A stretch of 64,000 nucleotides of DNA from Phytophthora sp. 'mugwort' (GCA_033558025.1 JAUCEF010000003.1:3064001-3128000); one strand, 5' to 3'; shown: positions 42,075 through 54,684, counted from the stretch's first letter. Translations and numbers: made by a program. Notes: generated by a model not told the origin, from the letters alone.

Positions 42075-45000
42075 TCAGCTAAGGTGCCTGGAAATTGGAT
42101 TAACGTGACTCTGTGATAAGCACCAAGGTGAACGTTTACAAGGTCTCGAATATGGCCAGGCCTTTTCGGTTGGCAGGAGTCGGCGCAGTAGGAGACAGAT
42201 TGGATGGCGTCGGCTCGTTTGAATCAATATCCTCTTCCACGTGATATTGGACATACTCAGAATCGAACTCGGCGGGAGCAAACACCGGAAACTCAGGATG
42301 TAGCGCCTGGGAACACTGGTTGTAAGGGTGCGATGAGGGCAAGCGCAACCAACATGCGCGACAAGGCTCAGCTTCAGCAACACTTCCCCTCCAGTCCGCG
42401 CTTGCTGGAAACCATGCCATATTAGTCGCCGGAGCAAATGGGACCAATGGGTCGAAAAAACGATCGGGATCCAGAGTCGCCGCGGGTCCAGCTGGGTCGT
42501 GCGCAGTGAAACACCACTAAACAGTGGTTGATACGATTCCTTGAGAAGAGGGCGAAGGCTGTCCGAACGTCGATTCCGATCCTAAATATACTTGAACCAA
42601 AGTTGGAGAATAAGCTCAGTCTCTCTGAGTGGGATACAAGGATGCAAATCTGGGTGCAAACCCAAGACACCACTCGAATCTACTATCCAGTGCAGACGCT
42701 CCCAGAGAGCGATGAAATACCGGATCCAGTCAGTCTCCCCCCCCAGTAATTTGCGCCAACATTGAGCAATGATCTCCACCGGTGAAGCTGGCTGGTATCC
42801 TGATCCCAGCACTTGCGTCATCACCGATAGAGACATGAATAAAGGCTTCGACATCAAGCGGCAACATGGATGCTGGGGAGATTCAATATCAGCAAAAGTT
42901 GCAACACCTTCCAAGGAGGAAGGCGTCGGACAGACATAACTCTTCCTGTTGATAATCTCCATCTTGATGGTCACCCGACACGACGAGAGGGGTTTCTCCC
43001 AACAATGAGCAAGAACGGAGGATTCAACCATGTCTTCACTGCTCGGTCACCCATTTATGACGGGTTACCGCTTGAGCAGCTCGCGTCCTCGGCTGAGTAA
43101 TCCGTGACGCCAAGGGTCCAGAAGCTGTAGAAGCACTCTCGACTTGGCTGGATTTGCTTGAGCCATCTGAGATCAAACTAGGCGAAGCCTTCTTCCAACC
43201 TTTTCCTTTGGGTGTCGATAGTTTGGCGGAAGTCAACTCAGCGGACGCTGTGTTCGAGGAAGCCGAGATTATAGAAGTCGGCTTCTTCGTTGACGACCTT
43301 TTTGATACCGGACTCTTGGAAGCTGACTTCTTGGACGCAGCATTCTTGGCTACCGAAGGCGAAAGAGCTGAGTTCGTAGCAACTGGAGCCACCGGAGCTG
43401 ACTTCTTAGATGCAAACCCTCGAGAAGCTGACTTCGACGGTATCGAATCCGTAGTAGCCGACTTGGGAACCGCCACCTTTAGAAGCTGAGTTCTTGGAAG
43501 CGGAAATGGAGTCGTGTGAGGAGAGATCTGTAGGCGTTGCAGTCCGAAGAGCAGTCGGAGAAGACGTGACCTGAAAAGCATTACCAGTGGAGTCACTTCG
43601 AAGCCGCTTATAGCTGGTTGAGAAGGCGATTGACGCAGACGCCTTCCAGCTCCCTGTTCTTGCGGAAGAGACCTGGACGGAAGATTCAAATTTTGCGAAG
43701 AAGAACCACCGACTACTGGCTTGATACTGGCGGAATAACTGGAGGGTTCTTCTCTTCCTTGCCTGAGTCAACATCGTCACCGTTATCATCATCGGACCAA
43801 ATATCTCGATGAAGAGGTTCTTGGGGGACCGTGGAGGCCGGCAGATCTCCTCCTGCAGCATCAGGAAAGCTGACATCAAGAGGAAAAGATGCTGATACAC
43901 CAATACCGTCACGTCTTGTTGATCGAGAATTCCAGTCAACTTGGCCTTCACAGGACCAAGAGCCACGACATCAGACGTCTCGAAATCCTCAAGTTGGAAT
44001 CGGCTAATAGCTCTGGCAGTGACCGATGCAGCTCGAGACAAACGGCGAAAAGGAAATGGGACAGCGACCTTCGGGTTCGTCGATGTGGGATAGCTTTCCT
44101 CGCTTTCTTCTTGGAGTGAATACTTTTTGTCTTCCCGGAATACGTAGTCGAAATGATGCCAGCCGAGTTAGATGGAGTCGGAGATCGGGAACCCGAGCCG
44201 ATGTTGCAGGAGCTCATAGAAACTCGACGATGGAACAAGGTCCGCTGAGCTCAATGAAGTCACGCAACAGCTGCAGATGCCGGGACTCGATAATAAAATC
44301 GAACTCGACGAAGAACAGGATGTGGTCGGCGGAAGCGTGATCAATCCAGGGACGGAAGGAAGAGTCACCGGAACGAGAAAATCCCGACGCTAGCGACTTT
44401 CTGGAACTCGATGCGGTTGATCCGTAGGTGTGGAAGTCGGATTCAGAGTCGTTAACTTGATACGGGGAGGAGGCGCCAGATCTGGGGCTTGTACTGCGGA
44501 ACTCGGCTGACGAACGGAACCAGGATGAGAACTTGACCTAGCAAGAATTTGCAAGGTAATCTCACGGGGCTCATCTGACTGCACCTGTGCAATCTTAGGC
44601 CACCGAGGCTTCGAGAAGTCAGCACAAACGGGCATTCAAGCTGAGCTCTCGGGGAGTCAGACCTGGAGCGTCACGCCCAGCAGCTGCAGCCATAGCCACC
44701 TTTGGACCTGCCGCGGAAATGAGACCTTGATGGCGAAGGAGGTTATTGAGGCGAGTAATGGTACGCTTCTGATCCTCCATCGTATTACGTGCTAGTCGAA
44801 GACTCAGCTTATCGCTGCCAGAGGTTACCAACTGGTCGCCTCTTGAAGACGACGAAAGTACGAGTCTGATAAAGCCTTCAAGGCATTTGTAAGACACAGT
44901 ACGTTCCGTGAGCTGATCGGTTAGGAGTAGGTAATCCTTGTTCCGATCCTCAATCAAGCGATAGATCCCGTTCACATGTTCTTAGATGGCGTCATTATGG

Positions 45001-46390
45001 CAGTTCTCTCGCCGAGTTAACTCCCTCTTCTTCGTTTCCAGTCGATAGATTGTGGAACGATAGGAGGTCAGCAGAGTGGTGTTCATGCTGGATAATTGTT
45101 TCCACTTGTCCCGCTTACGAATCACCGCAACTAACTCAGCTTCTAACCGAGCCGTTGACGCCAAAGCTGACTCCAGTCTCCGGCTTAAGGCACCACTTTC
45201 GCGGTGCATCGAGCCACATCATGCCTGAGATGAGCTAGTTCTTCGGAGGAACTCGGCGGAGGAGAAGAACCAGCTTGAAGCAATGACAGCATCTCGGCTG
45301 GAAAATTAGCAGCCAAACGATTTCTCCGGTGATGCCAGTTATCAGGAAGCGGAGGTCGAAGAAGAGTGTAGGCCATCAGTCGAGTCCGCTCAAGTTCTTC
45401 GCCTGAACGAATCCGTTCACGATCTTAAATTAGCATCCCGAGCTCAGCTAGATTAGTTGGAGGCCCGAGTTCTCGAGCTCAGCAGAAGGGGACCCGCCGA
45501 TTCCAGTGTGCCAGCTATAGCCTCGTGGTCGTGAGATTGAGACTGAAGCTGAGGCAGCGAAGACTCAGCTAGTGGAAGTGGAGGAATCCCAGTCTCCATT
45601 TGTCCGTCCGGGCGAAATCCTGGCAGCGGCGTAGCACGCGGAGAACTCGGTAGAGGGGACGGAAGTGGTGAATAAACATCGCTGTCCGGGGGGAGACATA
45701 CCAGGGAAATGCTGGGATCCTTTCGAGTCAAGTCTAAGCTCGGCGGAATTGGCTTCAACGCTGGGTCGTCATGCAAGAGTTGGCGAGGAGGAGGAGACTC
45801 GGCGCGAGGGAAAGCTGAGTCGTTGATTTTTGTTTTGACTTGGGCGTTAATGTGTGATCAACTGGCCGTGAGCGAGGATCCGACGGCTAGTCTGTCCGCG
45901 ACGTAGAGTCCGGCGATACCGCCTCGACGAAGTCGTCGAGATCCTCTGGCTTGTCAAGGAGGCGAGCTCCAGGGGACCGGCTGCGACAGTAATGGAAGAC
46001 GCCCTCTCCGTTGAGCTGCCGGGGAGGAAGCTCAGAGATGATTGGGCATGGCGGTCCTGTGAGAAAAAAGGATGAATGAGTATCTACGAACGGAACTCGG
46101 TGAATTCAACGATCTAAGAGCTGTACTTACCGGAGAAATTGCGCGGACAGTCTTGGAGGAAGACGACTGAGAGGCATGATCACCAGTGGCAATCTCAGCT
46201 GACTCAGACGATCCATCAGATCTCATAGAGAGATGGAGCAGTGACCGGAGTCATTCAGCGTCATCGTCGGTGCGGCTGTCGCCTTGAGCTGTTGGTAACT
46301 CGAGTGACGGCGGTGAAGTCTCTCCTGAGGGAGCAATAAGAGGGCCGCCTGAACTTTTTCTGGCGAAGCAGAACAAGTTCTCTTAGCCAT
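42075..46390 (-). pseudogene. Antisense reading frame between gypsy pol and 3' LTR
   Basis: The minus strand over 4.3 kb has coding-like blocks in one direction. It opens at 46390 (MAKRTCSASPEKVQAALLL). An intron-like segment follows at 46057-46130 (GTAAGT donor, pyrimidine-rich TTTTTTCTCACAG acceptor, 74 bp). Downstream in one frame is CPIISELPPRQLNGEGVFHY. A coiled-coil block at 44982-45209 (LEAELVAVIRKRDKWKQL) continues past one stop to 44619-44975 (GIYRLIEDRNKDYLLLTDQL). A Ser/Ala/Lys-rich repeat region lies at 43050-43490 (KKSASKSPVSKRSSTKKPTS). Frameshifts and stops break it. Function is unknown. Plant Tat-lineage gypsy elements carry antisense ORFs at the same place. That comparison is an analogy, not homology. 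Confidence 0.55.
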
Positions 46391-46761
46391 CTGGGTTACC
46401 GATACACACGGAAATAAGTCAGAAGGAGGTCGAGCTGAGTAGGTGAACAAACAGAAGCCTACCAGTTTGTAGAGAAGGCGTCAAGTCAGCGACCCTGTGC
46501 GTGTCGTGGGAACGGTCGGAGGTTAAGCGTCGGGAGGTCGAGAATGAATGTGGTAATCTTGACAGATGGCGACACACCAGTTAGGCCAAGCCACTCGCCA
46601 GCTCGGCTTGTAGCTGGCCGGGGCAGTTGTGCTGTAGTGAAAAGCCAGATGAGATGGTTCACATATCGAACTTAAGTGGCACCCACGGTACTGCTCGCTG
46701 AGTACGAAGTCAGCTAGCAACTCAGCTACTCGACTGGATGAACTCGGCGGACCGTTGAGTT

Positions 46762-47340
46762 TGGGTGGTTACATTAAGATCTTTGCAAAGGGTCGGTCTA
46801 GATCCGAGCGCACTTCATTTTACTTGATATTTGTGTAGGAACATAGTTACCAATAGGAGGAGCCCCTTGGGGTCTCCCGGGAGATAATAACAGAGTAACT
46901 CTTTCCAAGTCCAAGGCAAGTGCACACTATCCGGTAAGTCCTTGCACGGCTGAATTATGGTTCCCGTTGACACCAGAGGCATAGCTTGTAGGGTGTTGAC
47001 TGGTATTGCCAAGAGAACTAAGTCGGCCCGGGGAAGGGCGTGCCTCGCCAAGCGCGAAGGAACAAGTCCTGCCGAACTCGGCGGGCCGGTACGCCGTACA
47101 GCCCGGGTACCGTAACACTTCTAGCCGAGAAGCCTTTGCTCTCGGCGACCCGTCAAGGCGCTAACGCACCGTCTCCGCTCTTTAGCGGAGAACACGGGAT
47201 ATCTAAGCCAGAGTCAGTCAGCTTAGCTGACCTCAGTGTATTGACTGGCTTGGGGCACTTGGTCTCGGCGGAAGCAAGACACTAATGTCCCGGAAGGGCC
47301 GATTAGATCGGCTATCTTGCCTAGGTAACCACATCTGACG
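46762..47340 (+). repeat. LTR of gypsy element B (3' copy)
   Basis: This copy is near-identical to 36781-37408 over about 540 bases. It has a shorter tail where 'gggccga' is followed by 16 rather than about 63 bases before 'cttgccta(a/g)gtaaccacatctgac'. It ends at about 47339. Confidence 0.8.
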
Positions 47341-47443
47341 AATTGGTGTGTGATGAAATACCTCAGAACGAACTATTACTTGGCTACGGGACGACAAGTA
47401 AGTGTAGCGAACTGATGTATTTTGGCCAGAAACTGGACCTAGG

Positions 47444-47757
47444 TCAAGCTTCAATGCACATTAGAAGGCAACGGTATCGCAAGCACTGCAGCGTCTTCTT
47501 GTTCAGATACCCAAGTGGCTCGGCTCCGCAGAATATCTCAATGGCGAGTAGAACGTAGACAGTTGTGGCTGTCCACTTAGAGGCCCAGCGTATGTCTCCA
47601 CGCCTGAACTCGGCCGTGCATCCCTCTGGCAACAGCGACATCGGCGTCTGTGCCACGGCACGAACGATAAGCAGGTAGAACGACGAGCTGGAATCAAACA
47701 CGAATGCCCTGCCTGTGTCGAGGTTCGTCAACACGGCGCACCAGTGATTCCCGTTTC
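47444..47757 (-). pseudogene. Ulp1-like (C48) cysteine protease relic
   Basis: The minus strand reads NHWCAVLTNLDTGRAFVFDS, a good match to the catalytic His-Trp strand and Asp-Ser of the Ulp1/SENP peptidase fold. About 50 residues later comes VYVLLAIEIFCG, which aligns with the helix that normally begins Cys-Gly-Val. The catalytic Cys position reads Thr (ATTVYVLLAIE), so this copy is inactive. C48 proteases are often carried by MULE and other large DNA transposons, and a MULE transposase lies 1 kb away on the other strand. They may be parts of one element or of two. Confidence 0.55.
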
Positions 47758-48550
47758 AAGTTACCGTGTGTTCAAGACAAGTGTATATAGCCACTTTCGC
47801 TTAACATTTGGGAGATTAACAAAAATACATTACACTTTAAGGCTAGTAAGCAACCTACTTAGCTACCCTACTTGCTATTTGGGATCGAATTGGGTCATGT
47901 GGATATTCGTACCCAATTGGTGTCCAAAAAGGTCCATTTCCTCGAAAGTGGGTACGCTGAAAGACCCATTTTATTGTCCAGGAGGAAACTGGTGGACGTC
48001 CCGAGACGTCTCTGGGCCGAGTTGGACATTTTGCAGGACCTTTCCGATGAGGTCTATACAAAAACCAAGTATAACCCGATGAACCAGGTGGGCTTAACAT
48101 TTGGGAGAGAATTCAGTCAATTGGACAGTCAAATTCACTGTTTGTTCTCTCCCCGACTTTCATTTTTAATTCAATACAGGGTCCTTTCGACAGCTGCACA
48201 TCGGAGACCTTCGTCTGACAACCTATTAAAAATACCTTATAATGCGCCCCTGAATCCATCCTGCGGGGCAGCCCAATAAACACTGGAAAACACAGAAAGA
48301 ATAGGGAGCTTCACACATAAACTGGGGCAGCACACAATGCAAAACATTGATTACACAGCACTTTGTGAACCCTAACATTATAACCGTACAGCCAATGGCC
48401 GATCTATCTTTTGTGAATACAGCCAATCGAGCAAGTTCATTCGAGTGATCCAAACGGAGGGGGGGGGGGGCAGTCGAAAAGAGAGGAGCGAGAAGAGAAG
48501 AAGGCGGGGATCGATCCAAAGACGGCGACAGCTGAAAAGGGAAGCAGTGC
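47758..48550. other. Transposon-nest spacer, no gene seen
   Basis: A 17-base word (gcttaacatttgggaga) occurs at 47799-47815 and again at 48092-48108 in direct orientation. A G12 run is at 48459-48470. A short frame at 47872-48279 has no recognisable domain. This may be the terminal part of the MULE. Confidence 0.4.
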
Positions 48551-50242
48551 GTGCCAGATATTGAGGGAGACGTCGGTGGCAATCATGCCACTCAAGCTAC
48601 CCTGGAAGGAGGTTGTGGCAGGCGTGAGCATCAGCGACAGAAACGCGTTCCTGGAGACCTTAAGATTTTCAAGGTCTCACGCAGTCACCCTAGTAGGTGC
48701 CCCATTTGCACCAACCCATTGCTGCAATCTATGCAGTACATGTTGTTTGTCTGTGTTTCGGGGAAGTGCAAGGAATACGCACCGACAACTAAGTGCCCTT
48801 GGCGCGGAAAAGTGTTGATATGCGAGCGATCCAATACCATGGCGATTGTTTTTAGCTGTACGACCATTTTATGATTGCGGCAGACGCGCCTGAGAAGGTG
48901 ATACCGCTTCGCCGACAAGAGTTTTTTAAGGAGCTGGCTGCGCAAGGCCTAAAATCAGGACGGATTCGCAACGCCTTGAAAATCAAGATGCAACTATCTG
49001 TGGCTGCCGCACCCACACTTCGGATGGTGCAGAACCTGGTAAACTACTACTCGCGCACGACACTTGGCAACAACGATCGCTTCAGTGAAATCGTAAAGAT
49101 GGTTCAGGACGCAGCATTTACGGGCCAGGAAGAGGAAACGCAGCCGTTCATGTTTGGATGGGATCTGGATGACCACAGCAAACTGATTGTGGGCAACGGT
49201 TCGGATACGAAGACATTTTTAGTAGGCGTGACGTCACGTACGCTGATGAAGCGGCTGGATCGAGACCCAAGATCGTTCATATTGCACATCGATGCCACGT
49301 TTAAGCTGAATCAAGTTGGCTATCCAGTGCTGGTAGTTGGAATGTCGGACCGCCAGCGTCGATTTCATTTATCAGCGATGGTAGTGTTCTCCCAGATTGT
49401 GGAGGGTATGTACACCAAGGCTTTAGCCGCATTGCTGCTGTTACTCACAAAGCAATGAGGGTTTGCCACGTGATAGGTGACGCAGATGATGCTCAGTTCA
49501 AAGCTCCGCGCGGTCATCGGTCGCGACAACTAGTACACCTACCTGATGTGCTTTTTCCACGTGCTGAAGAACGTAAACGAAAGACTCAAGGTAGTGGGCA
49601 ATTGTACGGCAAATGAAATACGCAAGGACATTTATAACCTATTGCCACGCTGGAGAGGTGAAGTCACCACCGCTACATTTGCTGAGTACTTCAAAAAGGT
49701 GTGGTTAAGTGGGAATGTTGTCCGTTGGCAATGCTTTTAAACACCAAGTGCATTTGCAACGACGAACAACCCAGCAGAGCAGTTCAACCGTGTTCTCAAA
49801 CGTGACTACACATTACGTACGAAGTTGAAGATGGGTGCATTGCTACAGCAACTGCAGGTCTACTGCAGATATGAGAGTGAGCGAGAGCACGTATTTGGCA
49901 CGGCCGCTAAAGCCACTGATCAGCTGGTCAGGCGTTCACGGGAAATGGAGGCAAAGTCCCTGTTACAAAATGCGAATCCACCGAGTCTTCGTTTGATGCG
50001 TCGTCTATTGTGAAGGTGCTCTCGTTTCCTGCAGAACATATTTTATATCCAAACTAAAGACCGCACAGATGAGAAGCATTTAGTCACGGCACAGATGGGA
50101 GTTAACTACGCCAGGATGGAGTTTAACGGAATGCGATACGGTGGATGGGAGGTAAACGTGAACCTGCAAACGTGCTCATGCCGCTATCACAGAAATGTTC
50201 GGTATGCGTGCACCTTCTTTTTGCAAGCGACAGCGCTGTTAT

Positions 50243-50597
50243 AAAAGGCTTGGTCACTTGATGGCAAAATGCAAAGTGATTGATTTAGGTCCTTAGTTCG
50301 CAAACTGCTTGCTACCTCTAAGCCTACAGTTCTACCTACTGGGTACACTCTACTGGATTCTCTACTGGATACTGAGTTGCTTCAGCCAATCAGGGAGTGC
50401 CACGTAGAGCCCATCATGTACCCACAATCTTGTACCCACCCGTGGCGTAATCGTCCATGGCGTAAACACCGTCCCATAAACACCGTGACGTAATCTTCGT
50501 CTCGTAATCACAGAAATGATTGCGGTGCCACTGAGTGAAGGTCATACCGGTATCCTACCGGTATACAGCAGCTGGTCGAGACGTCTCCTTGACAACA
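50243..50597 (-). repeat. Copia 3' LTR
   Basis: 355 bp. By eye it differs from the 5' copy by one base (ataccGgta against ataccAata in the last 60 bases). The pol frame ends inside this LTR. Confidence 0.95.
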
Positions 50598-53500
50598 CTC
50601 CCACTCGACTCGACAGCTGTTGTACCTTGGATCCCGAGCTTTTTCCGAAGAACTTCAAACTGCACAGCAGTGATCGCCTTCGTCATGATGTCGGTCAGCA
50701 TGTCGGTTGTCGAGACGTACTGCAGCACCACTTGACCGTCTTCCACCTTTTCGCGCACGAAGTGGTAGCGAATGTCGATGTGCTTGGTGCGCTTGTGGAA
50801 CTCCGGGTTCTTGGCCAACGCGATGGAGCCTTGGTTGTCCTCGTAGATCAGCACTGCGTCGTCGTTCTTGATCTCACCGATTTCATGCGGAACGCCTTGA
50901 GCCACAACACCTCTTGCGTAGCTTCCGAGAGCGCCATATACTCGGCCTCTGTCGACGATAGCGCTACTGTCCTCTGCTTCTTGCTGCGCCAGCTCACGCA
51001 TCCACCGTTCATCATGAATGCGTAGCCACTTGTACTGCGACGTGACTCGATTCGCCCGCCCAGTCCGCATCTGAGTAGCCGCGAATAACTTCTTTGTCCT
51101 TCGCGGTGAACTCGATGCCGTGCGTCGTCGTGCCTCGAATATACCGAAGTACTCGCTTGAGTGCCTGCCAGTGTGTGGGACATGGATCCGACGCGAATTG
51201 ACTTAGTGAGCCCACTGCTGTCGCCAGGTCCGGACGTGTGCCCACCATTAAGTACATGAGGCAGCCTACAGCATTCCGGTACGGCACGTTCTTCATGGTG
51301 TCTTCGTGCTTGCAGTCTCCTTCGCACATGTTCTTGGTTAGCTTGAGTCCCGGATCTTGTGGTGTTTTCACGGGCTTGCAATCTTCCATGCCAAACTTGT
51401 TCAGGATACTTTGCGCGAATTTGGTCTGCCGAATCGTTACAACGCCGACTTCTCGATCTTGCTTGATTTCCATACCGAGAAAGTAGCTGAGGTCGCCAAG
51501 GTCCGTCATCTCGAACCGATCGCTGAGTGCCCGCTTGGTCGATTCCAGCAAGTCATCGTCGTTGCTTGCAATGATGAGGTCGTCAACGTAGAGCACCACC
51601 AGTACCATGATGTCGCCGTCCCTCTTGATGTACACGCAGTGGTCGGTCTTACACTTGGTGAACTCGATCTTTAGCATGAAGTCGTCGATGGTCTGGTTCC
51701 ACATGCGTGGCGACTGTTTCAATCCGTACAATGACCGCTTGAGCTTGCATACGTACTCCGGGTGGTCTTCGTCAACGTATCCGTCGGGCTGTTGCATGTA
51801 GATTTCCTCGTCCAGCACGCCATTCAGGAAAGCCGTCTTGACATCCATCTGATGCAGCTTGAGACCGTACTTGGCAGCCATGCTCAACACCACCCGGATC
51901 GACGTGAACTTGGCCACTGGTGCGAATGTCTCCTCATAGTCGATGCCGTACTTCTGCGAGAACCCCTTGGCCACCAGGCGCGCCTTGAACCGCTCGATCT
52001 CTCCGGCTTGGTTCTCCTTCACTCGAAACACCCATCGGCAGCCGATCGCCTTGCGTCCCTTAGGCAACGGCACCACGTCCCACGACTCGTTCTTGCAAAG
52101 AGAGTCGTGTTCCGAGTCACAAGCTTCCTTCCACTTGCTTGCGTCGTTGGATTCCATCGCCGGCTTGAATGTGGCCGGCATTTCTCCCACTGAATCCACG
52201 ACGTAAGCAGCCTCGAACTCTTGACTTTCTTGAGCCGCGGCTGACATCTCGTCCAGAGTCAGGTGTCGACTCTGCCGCTTGGCACTTGGAACTTCCACAG
52301 CTTCTTCCAGCGACTGCGTCCGCTGGTGTCGCTTGCTGCCTGGTTCAAAACCTTCGTCCCGCGCTGCTTCTTCGTCTTCTTCTTCTTTGTCGTCTTCATC
52401 CGACTGCAACGAATCTTGATCCGTCGTCTCTTCATCTTGAATGACCACCACCTCCCTCTGATGGTAGTCACGTCTCCCACTGTCGAAGACGTCTTCCTTA
52501 AACTGCGCGTCGCGGCTCACCTGCACGCGACCGCTCTTGATCTCTTCGAAACGATTCGCTTTCTCATGCTCCGAGTATCCCAGGAACCGACAGCGCACCG
52601 ATCGAGCGTCAAACTTGGTGCGCTTCTCCTTCGGCACGTGCACGTACGCGTGGCAACCGAACACCTTGAGGTTCGCTAGCAGCGGTTTCTTGCCTGTCCA
52701 AACCTGGTGCGGCGACTTGTCGTGGTTGATGGCACGCGTCGGACACCGATTACGGAGGAACGTAGCTGTCACGACAGCTTCACCTCAATACGTCTTGGGC
52801 AATCGAGCATGTTCCAGCATGCAGCGCGCACACTCCACCAACGTCCGGTTCATGCGCTCGGCGACTCCGTTCAGCTGAGGCGTGTATGGCGGCGTGAACT
52901 TCTGCATGATACCACGGTCCGCACAGAACTTGGCCATCTCACCCGAAGTGTACTCGCCGCCGTTGTCGCTCCGGAGTGTTTTCACGCGCTTGCCGGTCTG
53001 AGTTTCAGCAAACGCCACAAACTTAGCGAATTTGGCAGCCACCTCGGACTTATTCCGCAGCAAGTGCACCACACAGAAGTGCGACTTGTCGTCAATGAAC
53101 GTGACGAATTAGCGCTTGCCACCAACCGTTGGTGTCTGCACGGGGCCGCATACATCGCTGTGAACCACCTCCAGCACTTGCTTCGCACGGTTCGGCGACG
53201 ACTTCATGTAGCTCACTCGCGTTTGTTTGCCGAGTGAGCATCCGTCGCACAGCTCCCACTGCTTCACCGACGCCATGTCGATACCAACACCGTAGCCCTT
53301 CTTGACGATGGCGTCTAGACCGCCATGGCCGATGTGACCAAGTCGAAGGTGCCAGAGGTACGACGTGGTGTCCCCTTGGCGATCCTTCGAACTTGCCGCA
53401 TTGGCCTCGTCAGGCATCATCGGAGTCATGCACAGCTTGAACAGCCCTTTGCCCTCACGAGCGCCGAGCTTCCACTTGAGACTCTTCGTTTCAGCGAAGC

Positions 53501-54680
53501 ACCCGTCGCTCTCGAAGATAACTGGCCCGACGTCCTTAGTGAACCTACCAACCGAAAACAGGTTGCGCGACAGCTTCGGAAAGTGCCACACGTTCGTGAG
53601 TACACCCTTCTTCATGCCGCGCGGGGTCTTCATCGACATCACAATGTCGCCGGTCCCCACAGCCTGAACCACACCGTCGTCCGCGAGATGCACGTCCACC
53701 GGAGAGATCTTCTTGTAGTTCTTCATGTACTCCTTCGAGTACGTCATGTGCTGCGTTGCACCCGAGTCGACCAGCCACACTCCATTCGACTTGGAGGCAC
53801 CCGTGTTACTACCAACCGAGAAGAGGAAGTCGCCAGAGTCGTCTTCACTCTGCACGATATTCGCTCGTTGCGGCCTCTGCCGCTCCGCGTTCTCGCGGAT
53901 TCGCACCGGACACTTGGCGATCCAATGTCCGTGCTCGCCACAGTAGTGACAGGCACTAGTCTTCTGCGCCTGCCGACCCTTGCGCTTGTTGTCGCTTGTC
54001 ATGAACGCTTGACCTTGACCGTGCGCGGTGCCGTCCGTACCGCCACCTTGTTCCTTGCGCTTCATGTCCTCATGCAGCAGCCGAGACGTCACGAGTTCCC
54101 ACGACAGTGAGTCGGCTCTCGACTCCAACGCCGTGATCAGGAACTGGTACGACTCGCTCAGACTTCCCAAAAGCGTGATCACCAAGTCGTCCTCGCTGAC
54201 CGGTGCGCCCACTGCGTCGAGCTGCTCCGCCAGCGTCTTAATCTTGTTGATGTGCTCCAGCACATCATCACCTTCCTCCATCATCGTCGTGAAGAAACGC
54301 CGACGAAGAAAGAGCTTGTTGGCCAAACTCTTCTTCTCGAAGTGTCCTTCCAGTCTTGACCATGCATCATGCGCGCCACTCGCCGAGCGAACCAGCGGCA
54401 GCTGCGAATCCTCCATCGCGAGACAGATCATCGCCAGCGCCTTGCGCGACTTCTTCCGAAAGAGCGCTTGATCCGCCGCAGTCTGGCAGTGCTCCAGCTT
54501 CACTTCCCCACTTGTCACTTCCCACAGTTCGCGCTCCTCGAGCACCATCTGCATCTTGAACTTCCACGTGTGGAAGTTAGTTCCGTCGAACTTGTTGATG
54601 CGGGCGGTCGTAGTCGAAGTGGCTTCCATGGCGAAGGCGTAGTCGGGGTCTTGGTCAGGGAAGACGTGGCTTGGGCTCAT
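50555..54680 (-). pseudogene. Copia gag-pol with two stops and two frameshifts
   Basis: From the ATG at 54680 the order is as follows. The gag domain (INKFDGTNFHTWKFKMQMVL) is followed by a CCHC knuckle (CHYCGEHGHWIAKC) and the aspartic protease (WLVDSGATQHM). The pre-integrase zinc domain (HLRLGHIGHGGL, CDGCSLGKQ) precedes the integrase core (HSDVCGPVQTPT, RSDNGGEYTSGEMAKF, FTPPYTPQLNGVAERMNRTL). RT (WVFRVKENQAGEIERFKARL, LYVDDLIIAS) and RNase H ([28 protein letters not shown]) follow. A TAA interrupts integrase near 53110 where Tyr is expected, and a TGA replaces Trp near 52785. Frame changes in RNase H are near 51060 and 50890. The catalytic motifs themselves are intact. Confidence 0.95.
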
Positions 54681-54684
54681 AACC

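Larger units (their letters stand above)
36781..47340 (+). mobile_element. 10.5 kb Ty3/gypsy element B with near-identical LTRs
   Basis: Two long direct repeats, 36781-37408 and 46762-47340, are offset by exactly 9981 bases. Between them lie plus-strand pol remnants (RT, RNase H, integrase, chromodomain) and then about 4.3 kb of antisense coding remnant. Gag and protease are absent: the sequence goes from the LTR directly into the region just before RT. Gag and protease are present left of the 5' LTR, in fragment A. Words such as ACTCAGCT, AGCTGAGT and GAGTCGG recur throughout. Confidence 0.85.

Noticed and set aside
47799..48108. 17-base direct repeats as LTR or attachment sites
   Set aside because: Too short, and no element structure could be tied to them.
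48459..48470. G12 run as a quadruplex or regulatory element
   Set aside because: A single homopolymer run without separated G-tracts; no support.
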